DNA from: Candidatus Woesearchaeota archaeon
Lineage (GTDB): Archaea > Nanobdellota > Nanobdellia > Woesearchaeales > SKIA01
Direction of reading: 5' to 3'
NCBI GenBank assembly: GCA_007117065.1
Contig: SKHI01000012.1
Coordinates: 1 to 41,622 of the forward strand
Length of the DNA stretch: 41,622 nt
Below the pieces are notes generated by a model. The model did no database searches, was not told where the DNA came from, and saw only the letters and a program-made list of their open reading frames with translations. Shown piece by piece: positions 33,743 to 41,154 of this stretch. Position numbers and translations under genes: made by a program. Position 1 is the stretch's first letter. Each line of letters opens with the position of its first letter.

Positions 33743-34426
33743 TCATTTATAATTGTGTATGATACGGTCAAGTGAATCATACGTTCTCTCTGGAGGAGTA
33801 TATGATTGTTGCACACGTTGCCATGTGTCCTTAAGCGAGGTTTGCGGCAGCACATAGTGTTTCGTTCCGTATGCAAGGCTTGCAAACAGAAGCGAGGTAA
33901 GAAGCAGTTTTTGCTTTGCTTGCCTTCGAGCCGATGAAGACAACTTCTGCATCCATTTCGGAGTTGTCACCCCTTGTATAGTTTCGTTTGAGAGTTGCAC
34001 CCACGTTTCTGCTCGAGACATGATATAATGTCCTGCCGCTGCAGGCGGAAGAGTCGCTAACGCTGCTTTTGTTAGAGGATCTTCTACTCCTGAAAAACCG
34101 TATAGAGGAGAAAGTATTGCTGTTCCTGTAGCCCATACATAACCACTATTAAACGCCATATGAACGGCTTTATGAGTATATTCAGTGATTCTTAGCGCCT
34201 GTGCAGTTATTTGCTTGAGACTCATCACCCCAGTCGCCATACCAACATGAAGCAGTCCTACGTTAGACATTCGAGCAGTAAACGATTGCTCCACGCTTAA
34301 GCCAAGGCCCACTGTTTCTATAAATGGCATTGTTGCTGTTGTGGCTACTATGATTCCGTTTGCCAAAACACTGTTTTTTGAATACCATTGTTTGATACGT
34401 GACCAACGAGACTCTTGAGAATACAT
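33743..34426 (-). CDS. Polytopic membrane protein, possibly AlaE-like
   Basis: About 227 aa with several hydrophobic helices. A short segment (IETVGLGLSVEQSFTARMSNV) faintly resembles the core of AlaE alanine exporters (E-x-n-G-x-S/T-x-EQS-x-x-x-R), but the protein is longer and the rest does not match clearly. ATG 34426 is preferred to TTG 34441 because a TATA at about 34449-34460 (minus) places the transcript start at about 34427. Confidence 0.55.
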   Translation of the reverse strand: MYSQESRWSRIKQWYSKNSVLANGIIVATTATMPFIETVGLGLSVEQSFTARMSNVGLLHVGMATGVMSLKQITAQALRITEYTHKAVHMAFNSGYVWATGTAILSPLYGFSGVEDPLTKAALATLPPAAAGHYIMSRAETWVQLSNETIQGVTTPKWMQKLSSSARRQAKQKLLLTSLLFASLAYGTKHYVLPQTSLKDTWQRVQQSYTPPERTYDSLDRIIHNYK

Positions 34427-34524
34427 AAAAAGCGAATACAAAGGCGAGTTATAAAGTTATGTTTAGAGAGTAGTAATTAAATAATTCCGTAATGTTTATA
34501 AGGGATTGTCTCCGACCAAACTGC

Positions 34525-35118
34525 ATGTCAGAAGTTCACATTCGTATTAATAAGCGTTTCTTTGAGCGAACAATTTTTGTTCTTATCATACTAGGTCTCG
34601 TTGCTGCACTTTTTTTTCAAACACCAACTGTGCAAGAAGGAGTTTCAGTAGAGGAGCATGCTCAAGTGCAACAAGAACTTGCCAGTGCACAAGAAGAAAT
34701 TACAGCCCTGCAAGCCGAAATACTGTTATTACAAGAAGAAGCCAATTCTGCTGAAGAAGAAACAACCCCGCAAGAGCCCGTTACAGAACCGGAAACAACA
34801 GTATCAGGTACTGTAAGTGTTTCTTGGACGGTACAAAGTGTGGATAACCGATTTACCTCCGCAGTAACCACGTTTAGAAACGAGCGCACACACACAGAAG
34901 AGTTTACGTATCGCCTTACCTGGAGAGGATTTGAAGAAAACACTGTTTTCCACACAGGCACCATAGTAGTTCCTTCTGGCGAACAACGACCAGTAACATT
35001 CACTGGAGGAGAAAAAACTATTCTAAGTGACCCCCCCGACACAGTTCACACCCTGAGTTTACGCATCACGGACAGTTCCGGGAATTTGGTGGATGTACTT
35101 GAAGAACGTGTGCGTTAG
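34525..35118 (+). CDS. Membrane-anchored protein with coiled coil and beta domain
   Basis: 197 aa. A single N-terminal helix (about 16-32) anchors it. A short coiled coil (about 42-78), a Thr/Glu/Pro linker (79-93) and a beta-rich domain (95-197) resembling FxLYD or similar surface domains follow. It probably faces outside. ATG 34525 is 25 nt after a TATA (tttataa, 34495-34501); a longer start at 34492 would overlap that TATA. The 3' end overlaps the convergent OB-fold-like gene by 53 nt. Confidence 0.7.
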   Translation: MSEVHIRINKRFFERTIFVLIILGLVAALFFQTPTVQEGVSVEEHAQVQQELASAQEEITALQAEILLLQEEANSAEEETTPQEPVTEPETTVSGTVSVSWTVQSVDNRFTSAVTTFRNERTHTEEFTYRLTWRGFEENTVFHTGTIVVPSGEQRPVTFTGGEKTILSDPPDTVHTLSLRITDSSGNLVDVLEERVR

Positions 35119-35362
35119 TTATTTGCTCGTCACGAACAACGCCTGCTACTGTAATACATGTGCCCACTACAGGTGGTTGCTCCGTGAATGTTATCCAATA
35201 GCTCTGTGTTGTTAACAATAATCCTCGTTCGTTTTCGTGCCACACAAGTGTTCCTGTTATGCTTGTTGGTGGCAGTTCTGCGAGAAAAAAAAGTATCAGT
35301 ATCCCCGCAATTGCTACAGTAATTGCCACTCTAAAAAGCGTCTTCTCTTGCACACCACTCAT
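35066..35362 (-). CDS. Small membrane-anchored OB-fold-like protein
   Basis: About 98 aa. An N-terminal helix (about 11-28) is followed by a five-strand barrel-like sequence (SITGTLVWHENERGLLLTTQ, then TFTEQPPVVGTCITVAGVV). This resembles the nucleic-acid-binding OB fold of small archaeal proteins. ATG 35362 is chosen because a TATA-like cctataagaa (about 35381-35390 minus) lies 24 nt upstream; longer starts lie before it. Function unknown. Confidence 0.6.
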   Translation of the reverse strand: MSGVQEKTLFRVAITVAIAGILILFFLAELPPTSITGTLVWHENERGLLLTTQSYWITFTEQPPVVGTCITVAGVVRDEQITNAHVLQVHPPNSRNCP

Positions 35363-35450
35363 ACGCGTAAGAGTATTCTTATAGGTACATAATGTTTTTT
35401 CGAAAATTTTTCGATACACTTTTTTACTATAAGCACCTTCTTGCTCTTTG

Positions 35451-36080
35451 ATGGCACTCACTTCTCTTGCACAAACGTACCTTTCTCAAATAGGTATTTC
35501 CTCATTGCGTCCTGCTCAAAGCAAGGCCGTTGCTGCAGGATTACTGACCGGAAAGAACGTTCTTGTGTGTACCCCTACCGCTTCTGGTAAAACACTTATT
35601 GCAGAGCTTGCTATGAACGAAGTTGTCTCTCAAGGGAAAAAAGCTGTGTACGTAGTTCCTTTGCGCGCCTTGGGCTCTGAGAAATTTCGTTCTTTTAAGA
35701 AGCGGTTTTCTCGTGTAGCCCTGAGTATTTCTGACGTCGATACTGTTGAGACGGGCCTTGCTGAAGCCGACGTCATCGTTGTTACTGCTGAAAAGCTTGA
35801 TAGTCTTTTACGGCATCGTGTTTCCTGGGTTTCTCGTATCGGCTTGCTTGTCGTTGATGAGGTGCATTTATTAAATGATGTCTCTCGCGGCCCCACTCTG
35901 GAAATTCTTATTACTATGCTTCGTATGTTGTGTAATCCACAGATTCTTGCTTTGAGCGCTACTATCGGTAATCCTGAGGAACTTGCAGGTTGGTTGCAAG
36001 CAGAGTTAGTTATTGATAATTGGCGTCCTGTACGCCTTGATAAAGGCGTTCTCGTTCACGACACCGTTCGTTTTCCTTAA
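35451..36080 (+). CDS. Hel308-like helicase, RecA1 domain only (truncated)
   Basis: 209 aa. Matches the first motor domain of archaeal Hel308: LRPAQSKAV (Q-motif-like), Walker A CTPTASGKT, VVPLRAL (motif Ia), VVDEVHLL (motif II), LSATIGN (motif III), and the WRPVRLDKGV segment just after it. Hel308 is normally ~700 aa with a second RecA domain, winged helix and ratchet. Here the frame stops right at the domain boundary, next to a convergent gene. It may be a decayed copy, or one half of a split gene whose partner is elsewhere. A TATA-like tactataagc (about 35425-35434) supports the start. Confidence 0.8.
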   Translation: MALTSLAQTYLSQIGISSLRPAQSKAVAAGLLTGKNVLVCTPTASGKTLIAELAMNEVVSQGKKAVYVVPLRALGSEKFRSFKKRFSRVALSISDVDTVETGLAEADVIVVTAEKLDSLLRHRVSWVSRIGLLVVDEVHLLNDVSRGPTLEILITMLRMLCNPQILALSATIGNPEELAGWLQAELVIDNWRPVRLDKGVLVHDTVRFP

Positions 36081-36388
36081 TTAAGCACATAGCTACCTGT
36101 TGAAGGTTTTTGATAAACAGTAAAATCGGCAGCACCTATATCAGTAACATATTGCACGCGAAATGCGTCAGACCAAGGCTGTGGAACCTTTTTCGAAGAA
36201 TTTAGTAGCTGCATATATATTTCAGTCCTGAAAGAACCATTAACATACAATGCTTTACCCTCAATACGTCCCTTCGCGTGCATATCGCGCATCATTGGAA
36301 GGACTTTTTCTTCTAAATCCTCATACCGAACACAACCACGCGCTATATCAACAAAATACATATTCATTTCATCTTCGAATACAGCCAT
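36077..36388 (-). CDS. Hypothetical protein (about 103 aa)
   Basis: A small alpha/beta protein starting MAVFEDEMNMYFVDIARG. No family recognised and no membrane segment. ATG 36388 lies 26 nt from a TATA-like element (about 36409-36420 minus), which supports it as real. Its stop overlaps that of the truncated Hel308 gene by 4 nt (TTAA), so the breakpoint that removed the helicase's second half is at its 3' end. Confidence 0.6.
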   Translation of the reverse strand: MAVFEDEMNMYFVDIARGCVRYEDLEEKVLPMMRDMHAKGRIEGKALYVNGSFRTEIYMQLLNSSKKVPQPWSDAFRVQYVTDIGAADFTVYQKPSTGSYVLN

Positions 36389-36487
36389 AAGCAGTAAAAT
36401 GATCACTACATTAAAAATATTTACTTACTAGCAAATGAAGAAGCAAAAAAATAGCTTTTATATATGCTCAATCATTTTTATTCTTTT

Positions 36488-37903
36488 ATGGTTAAAGGTC
36501 TTGTTGCAAAGAAAAGCGATGATTTTTCTGCATGGTATGCTGATGTCGTGCTAAAAGCTGAACTCATCGAGCACACGTCAGTTTCTGGTTGTATGGTGTA
36601 TCGCCCAGGAAGCTTTGCTATATGGGAGGCTCTACAGCGATTCCTTGATTCTGAATTTAAGAAGTTAGGAGTGCAAAACGCGTATTTTCCTTCTCTCATT
36701 CCTGAAAGCCTCCTTACAAAAGAAGCCGACCATGTTGAAGGCTTTGCGCCTGAGGTAGCGTGGGTCACTCATGGAGGGGATAAAGAGCTTTCTGAACGTC
36801 TTGCCATTAGACCTACTTCTGAAACTATTATGTATGAGTCGTATGGGAAATGGATTCGTAGCTATCGAGACCTTCCGCTCAAGTTAAATCAGTGGTGTAA
36901 TGTTGTTCGTTGGGAATTTAAACACCCAAGACCTTTTTTACGCGGAAGAGAATTTTTGTGGCAAGAAGGACATACAGTTCATGCCTCAGAAGAGTCTGCT
37001 CGGCAAGAAGTCTATGCTATTCTTGATGTGTATCGTCGCGCCTATGAAGAAATTTTGGCAGTTCCTGTTCTTGCAGGCGCTAAAAGTATTGCCGAGCGTT
37101 TCGCGGGCGCAGATACGACTACGAGTCTTGAAGCATTGTTTCCTGATGGAAAAGCCGTTCAGGCATGTACCTCTCATTATCTTGGCACTGGTTTTGCTCA
37201 AGCGTTTAATATTACGTTCTTAGATGCATCAGGACAACAGCAGTTTGGTCATCAAAATAGTTGGGGGTTTAGCACGCGTAGTATCGGCATCATGATTGGT
37301 GTTCATGGGGATGACAAAGGCCTTGTTCTCCCCCCTCGCATCGCGCCAGTTCCTGTTGTAGTAGTTCCCATAACGTTTTCTAAAGACAAAGAAGGTTCGC
37401 AGAACGTTCTCTCTGTTGCACAAGACCTCTGTGATACTCATGGCTGGCATCTTGACAATCGAGATCAGTCTCCGGGAAGTCGCTTTGCTGAGTGGGAGAT
37501 GAAAGGAATTCCTGTTCGTATCGAACTTGGACCCCGAGACCTACAAAACAATACTGTTGTGGTTGTTCGTCGTGATACGTCTGAAAAAGCAGTTGTTTCT
37601 CTTAATGAAGTCGCACAACACGTTTCTGTTCTTCTTGAGGACATTCAAAAGTCATTATTTGTGCAAGCAAAGAAACATCTTGATGCAAGTATCGTGGAAG
37701 TCTCTTCTCTCAGCGAGCTTAAAGACGTTGTTGAGCAAGGAAAGATTGGCGTTGCCTGCTGGGTCGATTCTCCAGAAAATGAAGAAGAGATTAAGAAAGT
37801 TACTGGTGCTAAGAGTTTAACAAGCGCATCAGAAAAAGAAGGCATGTGCGTTGTTTCTGGTAAAAAGGTTTCTTCCCGACATTATTTTGGGAAGAGTTAC
37901 TAA
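36488..37903 (+). CDS. proS: Prolyl-tRNA synthetase, archaeal/eukaryal type
   Basis: 471 aa class II synthetase. Motif 2 region WCNVVRWEFKHPRPFLRGREF, the IRPTSETIMY block, and motif 3 IGVHGDDKGLVLPP are all present. The anticodon-binding domain starts near VVVVPITF, and the C-terminal zinc-like extension ends in the typical HYFGKSY. It lacks the bacterial editing insertion, as expected. The start is ATG 36488, 25 nt after a TATA (cttttatata, 36455-36464); the ATG at 36464 sits inside the promoter. Confidence 0.95.
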   Translation: MVKGLVAKKSDDFSAWYADVVLKAELIEHTSVSGCMVYRPGSFAIWEALQRFLDSEFKKLGVQNAYFPSLIPESLLTKEADHVEGFAPEVAWVTHGGDKELSERLAIRPTSETIMYESYGKWIRSYRDLPLKLNQWCNVVRWEFKHPRPFLRGREFLWQEGHTVHASEESARQEVYAILDVYRRAYEEILAVPVLAGAKSIAERFAGADTTTSLEALFPDGKAVQACTSHYLGTGFAQAFNITFLDASGQQQFGHQNSWGFSTRSIGIMIGVHGDDKGLVLPPRIAPVPVVVVPITFSKDKEGSQNVLSVAQDLCDTHGWHLDNRDQSPGSRFAEWEMKGIPVRIELGPRDLQNNTVVVVRRDTSEKAVVSLNEVAQHVSVLLEDIQKSLFVQAKKHLDASIVEVSSLSELKDVVEQGKIGVACWVDSPENEEEIKKVTGAKSLTSASEKEGMCVVSGKKVSSRHYFGKSY

Positions 37904-37940
37904 ACAACAAATTATCTTAAGTAAACATCCAAGAGACCTC

Positions 37941-37978
37941 GTTTGAGAAGACCGCTAAGCGGTCCGCCTACTCTTAAA
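37941..37978 (+). terminator. Stem-loop downstream of proS (possible terminator or small RNA)
   Basis: gaccgc/gcggtc (37950-37964) is a perfect inner 6-bp stem with a 3-nt loop. It is enclosed by an outer 8-bp stem, gtttgaga with tcttaaac (37941-37948 and 37971-37978, one G-U). It sits 38 nt after the proS stop, followed by an A/T-rich run. It could help end transcription between proS and the convergent lipoprotein gene. Confidence 0.45.
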
Positions 37979-38036
37979 CCATAAAGACATACAGATAATA
38001 ATAAAAATATTTTTTGAATGGAAGTCTAATCCTTGT

Positions 38037-38651
38037 TTATTCCCACCCATCGCCACGAAGTACATCAGCGTGTTGCGCGTGTACGCGAGCGTAGAATGTT
38101 GTTCCTGTTGGGCAGATGTGGCACGCCATACAAACTGCTTCTGCTGTTGTGCTTGAGGTAATAAACGCATCTATTCCTAACAGAGCGTAGTAATTCATCA
38201 TTCTGTCCTCCGCAGTACTTCCAATCATTTCATCCCACGGATATGGGTCACATTGCATTGGTGAGAGAGTGAGTTGTATTTCTTCCTGTATCTCTTCCTG
38301 TGTATACTCATTCCACACACCATTCAGAATAGCCCGCACGATTTCTTGTTCTTGTATCAGAACTTCAACTGTATGTTGTCGTACACCCTCATGATCTTGA
38401 GTTACAAATGTAAATGTCATAACGTGCTGTTCCGGATAGCTTTCAAGTACGTAGTATTCCGTTAGTGTGAGTTCTGAACCGTTCTGTTGGGCATATGTTG
38501 GTGCTTGTCGTATCCAGTCTTGTGCGAGGCGAAGTTCAGGGGTTTCAAAAGAAGGATTCTGTGCATCGTCTTCAATAGGCACAGGCGTATCAACAGTAGC
38601 GCATGCACTCAGTATCAATAATACGCCTAATAGTACTGGTATATGTTTCAT
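38037..38651 (-). CDS. Lipoprotein with C-terminal CxxCHxC motif
   Basis: 204 aa. A short hydrophobic signal with a lipobox (LLILSAC, lipidated Cys17) precedes an acidic, Pro/Thr-rich tether and a globular domain of unknown family. Near the C terminus CMACHICP has three Cys and one His (C174, C177, H178, C180), possibly binding metal. Probably membrane-attached and facing outward. A TATA (catataaagg, about 38675-38684 minus) lies 28 nt before the ATG. Confidence 0.7.
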   Translation of the reverse strand: MKHIPVLLGVLLILSACATVDTPVPIEDDAQNPSFETPELRLAQDWIRQAPTYAQQNGSELTLTEYYVLESYPEQHVMTFTFVTQDHEGVRQHTVEVLIQEQEIVRAILNGVWNEYTQEEIQEEIQLTLSPMQCDPYPWDEMIGSTAEDRMMNYYALLGIDAFITSSTTAEAVCMACHICPTGTTFYARVHAQHADVLRGDGWE

Positions 38652-38777
38652 ACTATCTTACAGGACATACTCCTTTATATGTTCTTTGATAGGTCCAACA
38701 GCCTTTGTATTTAAAAAAAAAATGAAATATTTCGCCTAAAGTAATACTTATATACCAAAGGAATGGCACTAGGTACT

Positions 38778-39476
38778 ATGGATTCTGATTCGAGCGCTAT
38801 ACTAAAAAAGATCAGCAAGTATCTTACTGAGGAATTCAATGTAGAAGCACTCATACTCTGTGGATCGCGCTATGTTGGCGATTATAAAAAACATTCTGAT
38901 TGGGATGTGAAGGCTTTTGTACGAAACCCACAAGATATTTCTCGCCACAAACAACCTCCAAGACTAGACGGAATCGATCTTGAATGCACGTTTCATAGCA
39001 TACACACACATTTTTCCTGGGAAGAATTTGGACTAAAACTACGCTTTAGTGGAATAGTATTTGATAATGAAGAACAATCTGCAAAACGAGTGCGAGATCA
39101 AGCACACAGTGAATATGCTAAGGGTCCAAAAAAATGGAGTGCCTACTATGCTCTTGGAAGAATAGAGAGAGTGAAGAGATATGAACAAAAGTTTAGAGAC
39201 TGTCTTGAAAGTAACAATCATCACGAACTCTTTCAAAGAATTGCCTGGCATTTTTTAGAAAATACGTATACTTGGTGGTACGGAGTACGTGGAGAGTGGG
39301 AGCCAAGGCCTCAACAAATCTTTGAGGATATCAAAAAACGGGATCCGCAATTTTATTCCTACCTTGAGATAATATTTACGAGTACGAATAATGAGCAAAA
39401 AGTAGCAGCATTTCGTGACCTGCACAAGTATTTTTTCGCCTCAGAAGAGTTTCAAAAAATAATTCAAGACGACTAA
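38778..39476 (+). CDS. Nucleotidyltransferase-fold protein (MNT-like)
   Basis: 232 aa. The Pol-beta-type motif GSR (G29-S30) then SDWD (D41, D43), with a third acidic residue likely at D67 or E69, defines a nucleotidyltransferase domain. A helical C-terminal region resembling the substrate domain of aminoglycoside/small-molecule nucleotidyltransferases follows. Target unknown. ATG 38778 is 26 nt after a TATA (acttatata, 38746-38754), better than ATG 38763. Its stop lies at the point where the neighbouring hydrolase gene loses its reading homology, so this gene's arrival may have truncated it. Confidence 0.7.
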   Translation: MDSDSSAILKKISKYLTEEFNVEALILCGSRYVGDYKKHSDWDVKAFVRNPQDISRHKQPPRLDGIDLECTFHSIHTHFSWEEFGLKLRFSGIVFDNEEQSAKRVRDQAHSEYAKGPKKWSAYYALGRIERVKRYEQKFRDCLESNNHHELFQRIAWHFLENTYTWWYGVRGEWEPRPQQIFEDIKKRDPQFYSYLEIIFTSTNNEQKVAAFRDLHKYFFASEEFQKIIQDD

Positions 39477-39692
39477 GGTATCGTTGTCCGTTTCTCCATA
39501 TCCTATCCAATCCCAGGCGATGAGTCGTATATGTGCCGGTAGTTTTTTTGCGAGCTGTTCAAAGGAATCTTTTGCATTTAACCCAAAACCATGCTTTGCA
39601 AGAATCGTTATTGTTCCACTCTGATTCCAGATACAGACTCTGGCGAAAATACGTCTTCCCATAAACTGCATTGGTACTCGTTTTGACTCCAC
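39441..39692 (-). pseudogene. Truncated alpha/beta hydrolase
   Basis: The 83-codon frame (GTG start, TATA-like cctttaagag about 39715-39724 minus, 27 nt upstream) encodes the first strands of an alpha/beta hydrolase: ITILAKHGFGLNAKDSFEQL (oxyanion-loop HGF/HG-type) and LIAWDWIGYGETDND (the GYG-S/T-D turn). Similarity stops there, just before the nucleophile region, at about 39477. The remaining codons read backwards through the end of the nucleotidyltransferase gene. The enzyme cannot work in this form. Confidence 0.65.
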
Positions 39693-39771
39693 TACACTTC
39701 GATTTACTGCACACCTCTTAAAGGTTTGTTAAAGAGCGATCATTTTTATAGGATTTATGCGTACGCAAAGT

Positions 39772-40506
39772 ATGTTTCGTCTTATATTACAGGTAGTAAC
39801 AAGCCTTTTTGTTGCCTATGCTCTCTTGCTCTGTATTCTTTTTTTATTTCAAAATTATCTGTTATACTTTCCTAATGATGATGTGTTCGACGAATGCTCT
39901 TCATTTGAACAAGTAATCGTCAATGATATACGGCTACATGTCGATATGCGTTCAAGCGATATCCTTGTGTTATATCATGGTAATGCTGGAAGCGCCTGCC
40001 AAAGAGAGCAGTTTAGAAACTTCACTAATCGTTCAATTATTATTCTTGAGTACCCTGGCTTTGGTGGCGACGATACGCGCCCTTCAGAACAACGAATAAA
40101 ACAGGCGGTTTGGGAGGTGCATCGGCATGTTTCTTCACTTAATCCCAGATCTGTTGTGGTCATGGGTGAAAGTATTGGTTCTTCTTTTGCTTCATATCAT
40201 GCTACTTTAGGTGGTGTTGATCGTCTTATCCTCCTCTCACCATTTGATAGACTTTCTTCTGTTGTTCGTATGCACTACCCTTATGTTCCCCTCTTCTTGT
40301 TACGTGAAGAGCATCCTGTAACAGATTATTTAGAGCGTTTTTCTGGTCCAGTGTTTGTGATGCATGGTTCTGCTGATACTGTCGTTCCTGCTCGCTTGAG
40401 TGAGTCATTGTCTTCTCAAAGAGTCCTTATTAGGGGAGCAGGTCATAACGATTTATTCACGTTCAGTCAATCAAGAGAAATATTAAGAGAGTGGTTAGAA
40501 GACTGA
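39772..40506 (+). CDS. Membrane-anchored alpha/beta hydrolase (BEM46-like)
   Basis: 244 aa. One N-terminal transmembrane helix (about 6-26) precedes the hydrolase fold: LYHGNAGS (oxyanion loop), LEYPGFGGDD, nucleophile GESIGSS (S134), acid in HGSADTVV (D202) and His in GAGHND (H225). The full triad indicates an active esterase or lipase-like enzyme anchored at the membrane; substrate unknown. ATG 39772 is 25 nt after a TATA (tttttata, 39743-39750); the ATG at 39757 is too close to it. Confidence 0.85.
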   Translation: MFRLILQVVTSLFVAYALLLCILFLFQNYLLYFPNDDVFDECSSFEQVIVNDIRLHVDMRSSDILVLYHGNAGSACQREQFRNFTNRSIIILEYPGFGGDDTRPSEQRIKQAVWEVHRHVSSLNPRSVVVMGESIGSSFASYHATLGGVDRLILLSPFDRLSSVVRMHYPYVPLFLLREEHPVTDYLERFSGPVFVMHGSADTVVPARLSESLSSQRVLIRGAGHNDLFTFSQSREILREWLED

Positions 40507-40604
40507 TAATAAATAATTTAGACTAAAGAGCCTAGATTTTGAAAAATGAGAGTCTTGCTATATTGTGTCCAGTCTTGAGTTTACAAGCGAGCTTTGAAGA
40601 TTGA

Positions 40605-40904
40605 CTATATTAACTCCTCATGCAAAAAGATATGTTGTGAAGCTACATCTAAACATGTGCGAGTGAACGTGTTTTTTGTTGCTGTTTTGATCTCTGTTAA
40701 AGTAAAATCTTCCAATGGTTTTCTCGCAACAGACACGAGTAAATCTATCTCTTTCTCTAACTATCCGCTTTTATGGATGTTTTCAGCAAGTCTTGTTCCG
40801 ATTTTGTTAACAAGCTGAATGGCTCTAATTTGATTATTGGCAAAGTCGCTATCGCTGTGTAAAATCCCTACAGGGATGGTATCTTCGATAGTTTGCGTTT
40901 GCAT
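40605..40904 (-). pseudogene. Gene broken by an in-frame TAG
   Basis: From ATG 40904 the frame reads MQTQTIEDTIPVGILHSD and on for 47 codons, meets TAG (40761-40763), then stays open for 51 more natural-looking codons (EKEIDLLVSVARKPLEDF and onward) to a final TAG at 40605-40607. A palindromic TATA (40923-40938) is centred 26 nt before the ATG. TAG is an ordinary stop for several intact neighbours, so this is most simply a CAG-to-TAG nonsense mutation. The ~99-residue product, if read through, would be a soluble helical protein of unknown family. Confidence 0.5.
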
Positions 40905-40922
40905 ACCTGCAAGATGTTAAGG

Positions 40923-40938
40923 AATATTTATAAATATT
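40923..40938. promoter_or_regulatory. 16-bp palindromic TATA element
   Basis: aatatttataaatatt is a perfect 16-bp palindrome. It is centred ~26 nt before the ATG at 40904 (minus) and ~28 nt before an ATG at 40959 (plus), so it looks like a shared divergent promoter whose two genes have both decayed. Confidence 0.5.
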
Positions 40939-40958
40939 TCTTTAGTTGCTATTGATAA

Positions 40959-41154
40959 ATGACAAAATATTGTGCTGTCAGGTAAACCCCACCATTCATC
41001 AATAAAAAATTCCATATCACAACTCAAAAATGTTACGAATTATTTCCACGCCTTACAGGACCTCCTTTCGGTTCAGACGTCTAGCAGCAATCATGCTAAA
41101 AAAAATCGACTAAATATAGAAAGAGCTCTGGAGTTAGCTTCATTTATCCACTAA
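40959..41154 (+). pseudogene. Possible frameshifted small gene
   Basis: An ATG at 40959, spaced correctly from the palindromic TATA, opens MTKYCAVR then stops. The +1 frame from about 40972 runs on without stops to 41154 as a plausible helical sequence (NVTNYFHALQDLLSVQ, ending RALELASFIH). One frameshift near 40970 would join them into a protein of about 65 aa. No family recognised; weak evidence. Confidence 0.25.

Noticed and set aside
40605-40904. Pyrrolysine or reassigned-TAG decoding
   Set aside because: TAG terminates several intact genes in the window (for example those ending at 11081, 24053, 25770 and 31937), so general reassignment is ruled out and nonsense mutation is simpler.
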